Counted from the stretch's first letter, positions 9,886-19,343 are shown. The stretch: 64,000 nt of DNA from Paenibacillus sp. Root444D2 (GCF_001426375.1 NZ_LMEO01000002.1:101136-165135); one strand, 5' to 3'. Numbers and translations are program-made. The notes: a model not told the origin generated them from the sequence alone.

Positions 9886-10560
9886 CTATCTAGATTGTCG
9901 AAACCGTTGTGAATATTCCTTGGCTTGGTCCACAGTCGCAACTCGATTGCGGCTCCATTCCAGTAATATCCGATCAATATAACGGAAATGCACTTTACCT
10001 GCAAATACAGCTTCTTTGAGAGCCGTCATAATAAGCTCTTCTTTGTACATATCCTTATCCAACCAACCGCTGATTGTTTCCAGTTCCATAGGCGTTAACG
10101 GACGTGCAAATTCTTTTTCAAATGTTGAATAAATATTTTTAGCACTCTCGTCAGACGGGATGGATGCGCGGATCGTGCTTAACTCTGCCATCTGCTGCTC
10201 AGCCACACGTTTGGCTAATTTTTGGTATAACGGCGTAAGATTGTATCGCTCACTGCGTATCCCCGTTATTTCTGCTGTATCCTCATCAATTGCGATGAAC
10301 TGCTCATGTATCAATTTCTGCAGACTGGCAATGACCAGATCTGGTGAAGCTGACATGCGGAATTGAATCTCATCCGTGGTTGGAAAGTCGTTCTTTTCTT
10401 TTTCCAGAAATGATATCAAATGAATCAGTGTCATGACTTCAATTTCAGTCAACTGAAGGGCGCGGTAATTTTTGAGAAGAAGGCTTGGGACTCCGACATT
10501 CCCTTCCAGAAAGCCGGCCACAAGGACGGCTTCTATCTGCTGTTGTGTACTAGGTTGCAT
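9886..10560 (-). CDS. dnaD: DNA replication initiation protein DnaD
   Basis: DnaD loads the replicative helicase with DnaB/DnaI in low-GC Gram-positives. The N-terminal winged-helix part (residues ~1-125, with QLTEIEVMTLIHLISF) precedes the DnaD/DnaB_2 domain around residues 140-210, which carries the YxxxI-like FRYIDRILLEW motif. The length (224 residues) is standard. It follows asnS by 42 bases on the same strand, the same order as asnS-dnaD in B. subtilis; the nth gene expected next is not present in this window. Confidence 0.93.
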   Translation of the reverse strand: MQPSTQQQIEAVLVAGFLEGNVGVPSLLLKNYRALQLTEIEVMTLIHLISFLEKEKNDFPTTDEIQFRMSASPDLVIASLQKLIHEQFIAIDEDTAEITGIRSERYNLTPLYQKLAKRVAEQQMAELSTIRASIPSDESAKNIYSTFEKEFARPLTPMELETISGWLDKDMYKEELIMTALKEAVFAGKVHFRYIDRILLEWSRNRVATVDQAKEYSQRFRQSR

Positions 10561-10602
10561 TACTCATCCGATCCCCTTTCTACCCATGGTCGATAAACCC
10601 GT

Positions 10603-11892
10603 TTACGGGTACAGACGGTATAAGAGACGAGGAAATGGAATCGTTTCGCGCACATGATCCAAACCACAAATCCAAGCAACCGTACGTTCCAACCCAAGTC
10701 CGAAACCAGAATGCGGCACGGTGCCATATTTCCGAAGATCAAGGTACCATTGATAGGCTTCTTTCGATAACTCATGCTCCTGGAAGCGTTGCTCCATTAG
10801 CTCAGGATCATCAATCCTTTGGCTGCCTCCAATGATTTCCCCATACCCCTCAGGCGCAATCATATCAGCACAAAGCACGACTTCCGGACGGCTAGGATCA
10901 GGCTTCATATAGAACGCCTTAATTTCAGTCGGCCAATGCGTAATGAAAACTGGTGTTTCATATTGAGCAGCAATCGCTGTTTCATGCGGAGCGCCGAAAT
11001 CCTCGCCCCATTCGAATTCATGACCGTTTTTTTGTAAATAGTCTACGGCCTCATCATACGTAATTCGCGGGAAGCTGCCTTGAATTTTCTCCAACTTCGT
11101 TGTGTCTCTTTCTAAGGTTTCCAGCTCTGTTCCGCAATTTTTGAGCACGGTTTGAACGATATAAGAAACGAATTGCTCCTGTACTTCCAGGTTCTCGATA
11201 TGATCGACAAAAGCCATTTCCGGTTCAATCATCCAAAACTCGATAAGATGTCTGCGTGTTTTGGACTTCTCTGCACGGAATGTAGGACCGAAAGAGTACA
11301 CACGGCCAAGTGCCATCGCAGCTGCTTCCATATAGAGCTGTCCGCTTTGTGTAAGGAAGGCATCCTCATCAAAGTATTTGGTATGAAACAAATTCGTTGT
11401 TCCTTCACATGAGGAAGGGGTTAGAATCGGAGGATCGACCAAATGGAAGCCACGCTCATTGAAAAATTGCTGAACGGCCTGAATAATCTGAGCGCGAATC
11501 ACGAGCACCGCACGCTGACGTGGACTCCGAATCCACAAGTGGCGGTTATCCATCAAGAAATCAACGCCATGTTCTTTCGGAGTTATCGGATATTCTTCCG
11601 TCACTTGGATGATTTCAATGCCTAGGACATCAAGCTCATAGCCGCCTTTACTCCTCGTATCCTCTTTCACTTTACCAGTTATGTAAAGAGAGCTTTCTTG
11701 CGTTAGCTTAGACGCAGCCTCCCAGACGTCTTCTCCTACGTCACTTTTGACTACGACACCTTGTATATATCCGGAACCGTCTCTTAGTTGTAAAAACTGA
11801 ATTTTACCACTTGAGCGTTTCTTGTTTAGCCAACAGCCAATGGTAACCGACTCGCCGACATGATGTTTAACTTCGCTTATCGTACTTTTCAT
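10603..11892 (-). CDS. asnS: Asparaginyl-tRNA synthetase
   Basis: A class II synthetase that charges tRNA-Asn. The N-terminal OB-fold ([20 protein letters not shown]) is followed by motif 1, motif 2 ([20 protein letters not shown]) and motif 3 ([16 protein letters not shown]). The 429-residue length fits AsnRS. AAGGAGGTT precedes the ATG at 11892. The upstream 145 bases show no T-box consensus, so this copy does not appear to be under tRNA-sensing control. Confidence 0.95.
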   Translation of the reverse strand: MKSTISEVKHHVGESVTIGCWLNKKRSSGKIQFLQLRDGSGYIQGVVVKSDVGEDVWEAASKLTQESSLYITGKVKEDTRSKGGYELDVLGIEIIQVTEEYPITPKEHGVDFLMDNRHLWIRSPRQRAVLVIRAQIIQAVQQFFNERGFHLVDPPILTPSSCEGTTNLFHTKYFDEDAFLTQSGQLYMEAAAMALGRVYSFGPTFRAEKSKTRRHLIEFWMIEPEMAFVDHIENLEVQEQFVSYIVQTVLKNCGTELETLERDTTKLEKIQGSFPRITYDEAVDYLQKNGHEFEWGEDFGAPHETAIAAQYETPVFITHWPTEIKAFYMKPDPSRPEVVLCADMIAPEGYGEIIGGSQRIDDPELMEQRFQEHELSKEAYQWYLDLRKYGTVPHSGFGLGLERTVAWICGLDHVRETIPFPRLLYRLYP

Positions 11893-12037
11893 TCTGCTTT
11901 AGAACCTCCTTAAAGTTTTCGTGAAAATCTAGACTTCATCATTTTATTCAATAAATGCCGATACCTCGAGCCTATTGAACACTTCTTTATTGTACACTAT
12001 TTCCATTAGAAAACCTCTATCATGGCCATTCAAAAAA

Positions 12038-13246
12038 TCAGATGGTTTGTGACTGAACGAGTCCAAATGTATCTCGAGCGATCACCCACTCCTCATTGGT
12101 TGGAATCACAAGTACTTCCACTTTGGATCCTTGCTTCGTAATCCGCCTCTCCAGACCTCTCCCCTTGCGGTTCGCTTCTTCATCGAATTCCACACCGAGG
12201 AATGTCAGCCGTTCGCACACCTTTTGACGGAGCAGCTCGGAATTTTCTCCGACACCAGCTGTAAAAACAATCGCATCGATGCCATTCATCGCCGCGGCGT
12301 AGGAACCAATGTATTTGCGGAGCCGATACTCATACATCTCAAAAGCAAGCGCGGCGTTCTTATCACCCGCCTCAAGTGCTTCGACAATCTCCCGCATATC
12401 GCTGGAGATTCCCGAGATCGCCTGCAGCCCGCTGTGCTTATTCAGCATGGAGCTGATCTCGCCCAGCGTCAAATCCTCCTTGCTCATCGCATAGGGCACG
12501 ATGGCCGGATCGAGATCGCCGCTGCGCGTGCCCATCATCAGCCCTTCGAGCGGGGTCATTCCCATGCTCGTATCCACGGACTTGCCGCCCATCACGGCGG
12601 CGCAGGAAGCTCCGTTACCGATGTGACAGGTAACGAGCTTCAGCTGCTCCAGCGGGCGGCCTAGGAAGGCTGCGGCACGCTCGCTCACGTAGTTGTGCGA
12701 GGTGCCGTGGAAGCCATAGCGGCGCACCTTGTGCTTCCGGTACAGCGCCATCGGCACCGGGTATAGGTAGGCGTGCGCCGGCATCGACTGATGGTAGGCG
12801 GTGTCGAAGACGACGGCCTGCGGCACGCCGGGCATGTTCGCCTCCACCGCTGAGATGCCGAGCATATGCGCCGGATTGTGGAGCGGCGCCAAATCGAAGA
12901 GCCGCTTGATCTCCTTCTTCACCTCATCAGTAACGAGGACGGAGCTCTTGAAGGATTCGCCACCGTGAACGACTCGGTGGCCTACGGCGTCGATTTCCGA
13001 CGTTGACGCCAGCACGCCGTGTTCAGGGTGTACCAACAGCTCCAGCACTTTGCGAATAGCTGTCGTATGCTCGAGAATTTCCCTAACCTCATGAACTTCC
13101 GCTTTCCCCGTCGGCTCGTGTGTCAATATCGCGGTTTCCATCCCGATTCGCTCTACCTTGCCTTTGGCGAGAACGGATTCATTTTCCATTTGGAAGAGTT
13201 GGTATTTAAGCGATGAGCTCCCTGCATTTATAACGAGAATATTCAC
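12038..13246 (-). CDS. ackA: Acetate kinase
   Basis: It interconverts acetyl phosphate and ADP with acetate and ATP in overflow metabolism. ASKHA-fold signatures are seen: ILVINAGSSSLKYQL at the N terminus, AVFDTAYH, CHIGNGAS, SMGMTPLEGLMMGTRSGD, and FTAGVGENS. It is 402 residues long. It starts with GTG at 13246, overlapping the stop of the upstream dehydrogenase gene by 4 bases (GTGA), so the two are coupled. The middle of the gene is noticeably GC-rich. A butyrate/propionate kinase is possible but less likely. Confidence 0.9.
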   Translation of the reverse strand: MNILVINAGSSSLKYQLFQMENESVLAKGKVERIGMETAILTHEPTGKAEVHEVREILEHTTAIRKVLELLVHPEHGVLASTSEIDAVGHRVVHGGESFKSSVLVTDEVKKEIKRLFDLAPLHNPAHMLGISAVEANMPGVPQAVVFDTAYHQSMPAHAYLYPVPMALYRKHKVRRYGFHGTSHNYVSERAAAFLGRPLEQLKLVTCHIGNGASCAAVMGGKSVDTSMGMTPLEGLMMGTRSGDLDPAIVPYAMSKEDLTLGEISSMLNKHSGLQAISGISSDMREIVEALEAGDKNAALAFEMYEYRLRKYIGSYAAAMNGIDAIVFTAGVGENSELLRQKVCERLTFLGVEFDEEANRKGRGLERRITKQGSKVEVLVIPTNEEWVIARDTFGLVQSQTI

Positions 13247-14115
13247 AAACGGTCACCGTCCTTATCATAACGGAAAAAGCCTTCTCCTGTTTTGACTCCT
13301 AGGTGCCCCGCTCGTACCATTTGTTTCAATAGGAAGGACGGACGGTACTTCATGTCCCCATAATCGCGGAACATACCTTCTAGGGCTGCATGTACCGAAT
13401 CTAATCCAAATCGGTCACACATCTCCAGAGGACCATATTTGAAATCATAGCCGATCCGCATAGCGTTATCGATATCCTCAGCGGAAGCCACACCTTCGGA
13501 CAGCGTGTGCAGCGCCTCATTAATCAATGTGCAAATAAGCCTCGTTGTAATGAAGCCAGGCGATTCCATGACTTTAATACTTTTCTTTAAAAGGAGTTCG
13601 TCCACGAAAAGGCGTGTTCGATTGAAGGTTTCGTCTGACGTTTTCATCGCTCGAATAATTTCGACGAGGTTAATTTTCGCCACGGGATGTAAAAAATGAA
13701 GTCCAATCACACGTTCGGGATTCGTGGTGACCGCGGCGATCTCAGTCACGCTAAGGGTGGATGTATTCGTTGCTAAAATTATGGCTGGCGAACAAATTTG
13801 ATTCAGTTGAAAAAATACATGCTTTTTAGCATTCAAGTCTTCCGAAATTGTCTCTATGACCATATCACAAGCAGCCATGTCTTCCAGCGAATCGGCTTTT
13901 CTGATTTTAGCTAAAATCAGCTTCTTCTCCGTATCTGTCAATGACCAACGTTCTATTTGCTTATCTAAGCTGACCGTAATCTGTTCCATGGCTCGATCGA
14001 GCTTATCTGTTGTTTTTTCAACGAGTAATACCTCCAAACCACGGGCAGCGAGCATTTCTGCAATCCCCTGTCCCATCGTTCCCCCACCGATTACACCTAT
14101 TGTTTTGAATACCAT
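13243..14115 (-). CDS. 3-hydroxyacyl-CoA (3-hydroxybutyryl-CoA) dehydrogenase
   Basis: An NAD-dependent oxidoreductase acting on 3-hydroxyacyl-CoA. The Rossmann motif IGVIGGGTMGQGIAE opens the protein; NTSTLSVTEIA and the catalytic HFLHPV follow, and the C-terminal 3HCDH domain includes GYDFKYGPLEMCDRFG. At 290 residues it is the single-function Hbd/MmgB size. ATG 14115 has AAGGAGAA 9 bases upstream; the longer frame has no good site. Coupling to ackA suggests a shared role in short-chain acyl-CoA metabolism, but the true substrate is unknown. Confidence 0.88.
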   Translation of the reverse strand: MVFKTIGVIGGGTMGQGIAEMLAARGLEVLLVEKTTDKLDRAMEQITVSLDKQIERWSLTDTEKKLILAKIRKADSLEDMAACDMVIETISEDLNAKKHVFFQLNQICSPAIILATNTSTLSVTEIAAVTTNPERVIGLHFLHPVAKINLVEIIRAMKTSDETFNRTRLFVDELLLKKSIKVMESPGFITTRLICTLINEALHTLSEGVASAEDIDNAMRIGYDFKYGPLEMCDRFGLDSVHAALEGMFRDYGDMKYRPSFLLKQMVRAGHLGVKTGEGFFRYDKDGDRL

Positions 14116-14211
14116 AACAAGTTTCTCCTTCTCCCACGCTGCGTTCATTACCAACTACTTATTATTCGCATTCTCAATGAATTCTCAATTCAACCTCATC
14201 TTGAAAACTCA

Positions 14212-14239
14212 ATCATATCATACAATTTTTGTTCTCCAA
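14212..14239 (-). promoter_or_regulatory. Possible promoter for the dehydrogenase-ackA unit
   Basis: TTGGAG (14239-14234) and TATGAT (14217-14212) are separated by 16 bases on the minus strand, about 100 bases upstream of the start codon. The match is moderate. The rest of the 14116-14430 gap is AT-rich with no open frame I would defend and no clear cre site. Confidence 0.4.
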
Positions 14240-14430
14240 TTTCATTAGTATACACAAAACATTCGCGAGATTATCTCAGCTTTGACACAATTCAGGCATG
14301 TAGGGTTGGGATGTGATCAAATTATGTATAGAACCCTGATGATCGTAAGTATTCTACCTTCTTTAACTTCCTTTGAGCAGCTTCTATTATAGCCGACCTC
14401 AACTTATCCACAACTAGTTTGTGGGCATAA

Positions 14431-14458
14431 GAAAAACCGCTGGCCACAAGGCCAACGG
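14431..14458 (-). terminator. Terminator of the FtsH-like operon
   Basis: On the minus strand ACCGTTGGCC and GGCCAGCGGT pair around a TTGT loop and are followed by TTTTC, a few bases after the stop of the FtsH-like gene. Confidence 0.85.
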
Positions 14459-14463
14459 TCAAC

Positions 14464-15969
14464 TTATGCACTCTTCGAAACAGAAGCATCGAACAGATTG
14501 CGGAACGTGTCACCTGAAAGAACTTCTTCTTTCATCAAAATCGCAAAGGAATGTTCGAATACACTACGCTGCTGCTCTAAAAGCTCCTTTGTGCGAATCA
14601 TCAGCGCATCAAGGATGATCGTATTCTCTTTCATGAGCTGATCCTTCGTCACCATATCACGGTCAATGATACCGAGGGAAGTAAGTCCGGAATCCATCAT
14701 ATTACGAACCATGGAAAGTGACTGCTCGAAATCGTTACGCGAACCTGTACTGCGTCCACCATAGAAGATTTCTTCAGCCGCGGCGCCGCCGAGAGCAATC
14801 ATGATTTGCTGTTCAATATAATCCTTGGTGTACAAATAATGATCTTTCGGCGGATTATGACGCACATATCCCAACGCTTTCCCCCGAGGACTAACGGTAA
14901 CCTGAGAAACAGAGCCAGGGCGAACAATTTCAGCAATTATCGCGTGACCTAATTCGTGATACGCAACCCGTTCTTTTTCCTCTTGCGCCGTTTCTTTATC
15001 CGTTCTTTCCCCCATCATTACTTTATCAATCGCAGAAGCAAGATGGTGCTGTTCGATAGCCAATTTATCTTCACGCATCGCATAAATGGCTGCCTCATTC
15101 AGAACGCCTTCTAGCTGTGCCCCAGAGAAACCAAAGGTTTGATCAGCGATCATATCCAATGAAACGCCTTGAGCTAGCGGTTTGTTTTTCACATGAATAT
15201 CAAGAATGGATAGACGGCCTTTTTTATCCGGTAAGTCCACTTCAATATGTCGGTCAAAACGTCCAGGACGCAATAAAGCACTGTCGAGAATTTCTTTGCG
15301 GTTTGTTGCTGCAATGATCAAAATACGGGGAGCATCATTCGTATGAATACCATCCATTTCAGTTAATAGCTGGTTCAGCGTCTGATCGTACTCTCGATGT
15401 TGACCTCCATCACGTTTACCACCGATAACATCAATCTCATCAATAAAAATAATCGCATTGTCTTTGCCTTCTTTAACAGCACGTGTTCGAGCTTCTTTAA
15501 AAAGGTCACGCACACGGCTTGCACCGACACCGACGTACATTTCAACAAATTCACTTCCTGAAGCAGCCATATAAACAGAATTCGTATAATGCGCGGCCGC
15601 TTTTGCCATTAACGTTTTCCCTGTTCCTGGAGGACCAGTAAGCAGAATCCCTTTGAGTGGACGAATCCCTAATTTCTTAATTTCTTCATGCTTGATCAGA
15701 AAATCAAGAGCTTCCATCAATTCTTTCTTAGCACGATCTTGTCCACCGATCTCATCGAACGTCAAATACGAGGGCGTGCGATTTTTACTTTTACGATCAC
15801 CGCCGCCAGCAGATATCCCGGCACCGCCGCGGCCTTTAATCATATAAAACAAGGAAACACCCAATACACTAACAAACAAGATAGGTATTACATTCACACC
15901 TAGAAAAACTAAAAAAATCAAGAGAACCGGTATAAATCCAATCCCAATTTCTTTATATATTTTACTCAT
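14464..15969 (-). CDS. Compact FtsH-like membrane AAA+ zinc protease
   Basis: An AAA+ ATPase fused to an M41 zinc peptidase. Walker A GPPGTGKT is at residues ~112-119, pore loop EMYVGVGASRV at ~143-153, Walker B IIFIDEID at ~173-180, the arginine-finger region LLRPGRFDR at ~232-240, zinc motif HELGH at ~338-342 and a probable third ligand in RNDFEQ near 411-416. It has 501 residues against ~640 for housekeeping FtsH. The N terminus is only a hydrophobic stretch (residues ~9-45), and the extracytoplasmic domain normally found between two membrane helices is missing. It overlaps the upstream exported protein gene by 8 bases. It is likely a specialised paralogue; its substrate is unknown. Confidence 0.85.
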   Translation of the reverse strand: MSKIYKEIGIGFIPVLLIFLVFLGVNVIPILFVSVLGVSLFYMIKGRGGAGISAGGGDRKSKNRTPSYLTFDEIGGQDRAKKELMEALDFLIKHEEIKKLGIRPLKGILLTGPPGTGKTLMAKAAAHYTNSVYMAASGSEFVEMYVGVGASRVRDLFKEARTRAVKEGKDNAIIFIDEIDVIGGKRDGGQHREYDQTLNQLLTEMDGIHTNDAPRILIIAATNRKEILDSALLRPGRFDRHIEVDLPDKKGRLSILDIHVKNKPLAQGVSLDMIADQTFGFSGAQLEGVLNEAAIYAMREDKLAIEQHHLASAIDKVMMGERTDKETAQEEKERVAYHELGHAIIAEIVRPGSVSQVTVSPRGKALGYVRHNPPKDHYLYTKDYIEQQIMIALGGAAAEEIFYGGRSTGSRNDFEQSLSMVRNMMDSGLTSLGIIDRDMVTKDQLMKENTIILDALMIRTKELLEQQRSVFEHSFAILMKEEVLSGDTFRNLFDASVSKSA

Positions 15970-16492
15970 TCGGCCACACTCCTATCTGGGAAGTTCTAGG
16001 TAGCATGATGAATTTGGTGGCATCACCATCTGTCAAACGAATATATACATAATTTTGATCCATTTCGCTGTCTACTTTCATAGTTGGAACTCCCTCAGCA
16101 TATTTCTGCAGGGTTGTTGGAATATCTGCATAATGCTTCGTCTCCATCGCTTGTGCTACATCAAATAATGCTTTAGACCACCACTGATCCAGTTTCTCGG
16201 AAGGGGTGCTCTTCACATCTATATTTACAGTACGTTTACCGATAATGGATGCACCGTCTGTATGAATACGTTCGACAACATTTCTTAAATTGGCGTCTGG
16301 GTTTAGACTTACTTGTATGTCAACTTGGTTGTTATCTAATTTCATCGTTGAGCTTGTCACACCGGGAACTTTGCTAATGATATCAGATAATGGATTCTCC
16401 ATAGCTAAACTTGTGTAAGCGAACCAACCACCGAATAACACTCCAGCAGAGATAATAACACTCATGACGACAGGTAAGAGACGTAGCTTCAT
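15962..16492 (-). CDS. Membrane-anchored extracytoplasmic protein of unknown family
   Basis: 176 residues with an N-terminal membrane anchor or signal (LPVVMSVIISAGVLFGGWFA), then a soluble domain of about 140 residues that should lie outside the membrane. I do not recognise the family. The soluble part alternates predicted strands (KLDNNQVDIQVSL, RTVNIDVKS) with a helix-rich middle. The gene overlaps the FtsH-like protease by 8 bases. That protease lacks the usual extracytoplasmic domain, so this protein may supply it in trans (inference). Confidence 0.65.
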   Translation of the reverse strand: MKLRLLPVVMSVIISAGVLFGGWFAYTSLAMENPLSDIISKVPGVTSSTMKLDNNQVDIQVSLNPDANLRNVVERIHTDGASIIGKRTVNIDVKSTPSEKLDQWWSKALFDVAQAMETKHYADIPTTLQKYAEGVPTMKVDSEMDQNYVYIRLTDGDATKFIMLPRTSQIGVWPNE

Positions 16493-16596
16493 CAGTCAAC
16501 GTCCCCCTTTCTATTTCGTATTTTGTTGCCTCGATTGCTATACGATGAGTATATCACGCTATATATACAATAGCCTTATGAAATGAGTGGAAACAA

Positions 16597-16624
16597 CAAA
16601 ACTCAGCCTAATGCAGGCTGAGCC
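16597..16624 (-). terminator. Terminator after tseB
   Basis: CTCAGCCT and AGGCTGAG pair around a 5-base loop, followed on the minus strand by TTTTGTTG. It overlaps the last codons of tseB. Confidence 0.8.
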
Positions 16625-17102
16625 GATACGTGTCCATATAGAGTCCATCTTTGAATTTGTAATAATCATAGAAATAACGTGTAGCGCTGTTTTCTTTCTT
16701 TTTATAAAAGACTTCCCAGACATAATCGTTACCAAGCTTACCTGGCAGAACACGTTCTATTTCAATCTCTGGAGCTTTTTTAAACATAGTTTCTCGAACT
16801 TGCGTCTCGGTGAACGCTTCAGCTGTCATCTCAGCATGTATACCTTTGTCAGAAACCCAAACAATGACGCCTTGACCCAACTTATCTTCACCATAAACGA
16901 TTTGAAGTGGCTCATCTCCATAGAAGAAATCCACCTTGGTAGCTTTCGTCATAATACTTTTCTCATATGCTATTTCTACCGCTTTGCGCTTATTGTCCCA
17001 GTGCTCATTTTGAACATTTAAATAAAAGCGGCTAAGCACTACACCTAGTGTCAAAATAATAAATACACCGAACGTTATGATCCTTGTTCGCTTTGCATTC
17101 AT
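16608..17102 (-). CDS. tseB: TseB/YpmB-like cell wall elongation regulator
   Basis: A 164-residue protein with one N-terminal membrane helix (ITFGVFIILTLGVVLSRF) and an extracellular PepSY-like/DUF5590 domain containing VDFFYGDEPLQIVYGED and NDYVWEVFYKKK. It resembles B. subtilis YpmB (TseB), which modulates penicillin-binding protein function during elongation. In B. subtilis ypmB lies between dinG and asnS, and here it occupies the same interval, which supports the call. It starts at ATG 17102, 43 bases after the deaminase gene. Confidence 0.8.
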   Translation of the reverse strand: MNAKRTRIITFGVFIILTLGVVLSRFYLNVQNEHWDNKRKAVEIAYEKSIMTKATKVDFFYGDEPLQIVYGEDKLGQGVIVWVSDKGIHAEMTAEAFTETQVRETMFKKAPEIEIERVLPGKLGNDYVWEVFYKKKENSATRYFYDYYKFKDGLYMDTYRLSLH

Positions 17103-17145
17103 GAACGCAAGCTCACCTCCCCAGACGAACTTACAAGGAAATCAC

Positions 17146-18441
17146 TTAGCCAATGAGCTTATCAAAGCATTGTTCAAACTCACGCTTAATTTTTTCTTCA
17201 TCAAGTGTTAAACATTCACCCTTGCGAACAATCCAATTTCCGTCTACACACACATCAACTACATCTTTTGCACATGCGGAGTAAATAATATGGGACACGA
17301 AGTCCGTTTTCGGAAGGAAATGAGGTTGGTCAATATCCAGTGCGATAAAGTCTGCCTTCATGCCCGCTTGAAGGAGGCCTACATTGTCTAACCATACTGA
17401 TTCTGCACCCATTTTTGTTCCCATTAGAAGCGCTTCTGCAGCAGGCACAGCTAGAGGATCGCCAGAAACACCTTTGTGAATCAGCGCGGCAAGTCTCATT
17501 TCTTCGAACATATCCAAGTTATTATTGGAGGCCGCTCCGTCCGTTCCAAGCGAAACCTTCACACCTGCACGAAGAAGTTCAGGAACTCGGGCAACACCGC
17601 TCGCAAGCTTCAGATTGCTTCCTGGGTTATGGGAAATACGAACATCATATTGCTTAATGATACTGATTTCTTCATCAGTAAGGTGAACACCATGCGCGAT
17701 GAGCGTCGGTCTGCTGAATACGCCATGCTTTTCTAAATGTGCAACGGGTCTCAAACCGTATTGATCAACATTTCCTTGGACTTCACGGCTTGTCTCCGAC
17801 ATATGGGTATGAATGGGCAGGTTTAAATCATGAGCCACTTGAACAATCCGCTCTATAAAGTCAGGTGGACATGTATAGGGTGCATGTGGAGACATCATGG
17901 TTGTGATTCTTCCATTCGCACCGCCATGCCAGTTTTTTGCGAACTCGGTGGCTTCTTTCAATTTAGCATCTTGTACTTCCGGTGGACAAAGACCAATAAT
18001 TCCTCGGGTCAGAACACCGCGCATACCTGACTCTTCAACGGACTTAGCAACTTCGTTCATATGGTCATACATATCTACAAAAGTCGTCGTACCGCCTTTA
18101 ATCATTTCTAGAATAGATAACTGCGTCCCCCATTTCACATCTTGGGCGCTGAATTTGGCTTCCATCGGCCACATTTTCTCTTCTAACCAAATTTGGAGAG
18201 CAAGATCGTCTCCGTATCCGCGTAAAAGCGACATCGCTGCGTGACCATGCGTATTCACAAGACCAGGCATATAAAGCTTGTTCGTGCCGTCAATCACTTC
18301 GTCATAATTTTCCCGAGGTTCAGGTATTTCCTCACCGATGTATGTAATTTGGCTGCCCTGTATAACCATACAGCCTTTGATGGACGATTTCGCTTCATTA
18401 TTTGAGATAAAAATACCGTTCATAATTAATGTTTTTTTCAT
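17146..18441 (-). CDS. mtaD: 5-methylthioadenosine/S-adenosylhomocysteine deaminase
   Basis: An amidohydrolase that deaminates MTA, SAH or related adenosines. Metal ligands are visible in NTHGHAAM (HxH), LPIHTHMSET, LIAHGVHL and SLGTDGAASNN; MSPHAPYTC matches the substrate region of the MtaD/TrzN group. At 431 residues the length is typical. MTA and SAH are also the entry points of the methionine salvage pathway encoded at the left of the window, so the deaminase could offer an alternative MTA route. It is divergent from the phosphate transport pair. Confidence 0.88.
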   Translation of the reverse strand: MKKTLIMNGIFISNNEAKSSIKGCMVIQGSQITYIGEEIPEPRENYDEVIDGTNKLYMPGLVNTHGHAAMSLLRGYGDDLALQIWLEEKMWPMEAKFSAQDVKWGTQLSILEMIKGGTTTFVDMYDHMNEVAKSVEESGMRGVLTRGIIGLCPPEVQDAKLKEATEFAKNWHGGANGRITTMMSPHAPYTCPPDFIERIVQVAHDLNLPIHTHMSETSREVQGNVDQYGLRPVAHLEKHGVFSRPTLIAHGVHLTDEEISIIKQYDVRISHNPGSNLKLASGVARVPELLRAGVKVSLGTDGAASNNNLDMFEEMRLAALIHKGVSGDPLAVPAAEALLMGTKMGAESVWLDNVGLLQAGMKADFIALDIDQPHFLPKTDFVSHIIYSACAKDVVDVCVDGNWIVRKGECLTLDEEKIKREFEQCFDKLIG

Positions 18442-18534
18442 ACTAAAAAACCCTCTCTATGCTCATTCTATTAATGACATTGCTTTTTAAACTTTACATC
18501 TTCGGGCTTGTAAAATCAAGGAAGCTAAGAGATG

Positions 18535-18551
18535 TTAAGAAATTGTTAAAT
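18535..18551 (+). promoter_or_regulatory. Possible PhoP-box repeats before the phosphate genes
   Basis: TTAAGA (18535-18540) and TTAAAT (18546-18551) are spaced 11 bases apart, matching the TT(A/T)A(A/C)A direct-repeat periodicity of B. subtilis Pho boxes. A possible -10 TATGAT lies at 18586-18591. Only two repeats are seen, in AT-rich DNA, so chance cannot be excluded. Confidence 0.3.
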
Positions 18552-18686
18552 GTCACGGAATTTTCGTTGCTTTCGAAGCAATTGTTATGATACTTTTAAC
18601 TTTGTGAGTTTTTTCAACCATTTGGTCTGTTTATCTTATATATTCGATCAAAACTTAGTACATATAGTAAAATATAGGAGGATTAT

Positions 18687-19313
18687 ATGACAACGTTATT
18701 CACGAAAAAGAATGAAGTTGATTTCTTACAACTTCTCATCCGTGCTGCAGAGAACGCATTGCAAACTGCTCAACTATTTCGCACAGCTATGATGGGTGAT
18801 AAACCGCCGATTGAGTATGTAAAAGCCATCAACGATTTAGAGCATGCAGGCGATTCCATTACTCACGAAATTTTCAAAGGTTTAAACAAAGTATTTATTA
18901 CTCCGATTGATCGTGAAGATATTATGGTTCTAGCCTCCAAAGTGGATGACGTAACAGATGGTATTGAAGCTACAATTGCTCGTTTCGACTATCTTTCTGT
19001 ATCCCATACAGATTCTTATATGAAAGAGTTTTCGGCTGTCATTGTAGACTCTTGCCAGCATATGCTAGATGCGTTCAAGCTTCTAGCGAAGAAAAAATAT
19101 ATGCAAATTCCTGAGCATACGGTTGCTATTAATTCCCTCGAGAATGACGGAGACCGTTTGATGCGCGAAGGAATTCGCCAAATTTTCATCACACGTAAAG
19201 ACCTCTACGAAGATTTTAAGTTAAAAGAAATTTATGAGCGTTTGGAAGAAACAACAGATGCTTGTGAAGATGTAGCCAATATCCTTGATAGCGTTGTACT
19301 TCGCTATTCATAA
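18687..19313 (+). CDS. PhoU-like DUF47 protein, partner of PiT permease
   Basis: A 208-residue all-helical cytoplasmic protein of the DUF47/PhoU-like family, which accompanies and probably regulates PiT permeases. ADNLEHAGDSITHEIFKGL-type metal-coordinating repeats appear as INDLEHAGDSITHEI and INSLENDGDRLMREGI, two copies of the ExxxD motif. A good AGGAGG precedes ATG 18687, and pit follows 64 bases later. The gap between the two holds a small inverted repeat. Confidence 0.9.
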   Translation: MTTLFTKKNEVDFLQLLIRAAENALQTAQLFRTAMMGDKPPIEYVKAINDLEHAGDSITHEIFKGLNKVFITPIDREDIMVLASKVDDVTDGIEATIARFDYLSVSHTDSYMKEFSAVIVDSCQHMLDAFKLLAKKKYMQIPEHTVAINSLENDGDRLMREGIRQIFITRKDLYEDFKLKEIYERLEETTDACEDVANILDSVVLRYS

Positions 19314-19343
19314 GGCACAATCGTGTCTTATGTGTACGAAGAT

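Noticed and set aside
14116-14430. cre site or regulatory leader upstream of the dehydrogenase-ackA unit
   Set aside because: No sequence approaching the cre consensus and no terminator-type hairpin was seen, although ackA is CcpA-controlled in B. subtilis.
18441-18686. Additional small gene in the mtaD-DUF47 divergent gap
   Set aside because: AT-rich with stops in all frames; only promoter-like sequences are seen.
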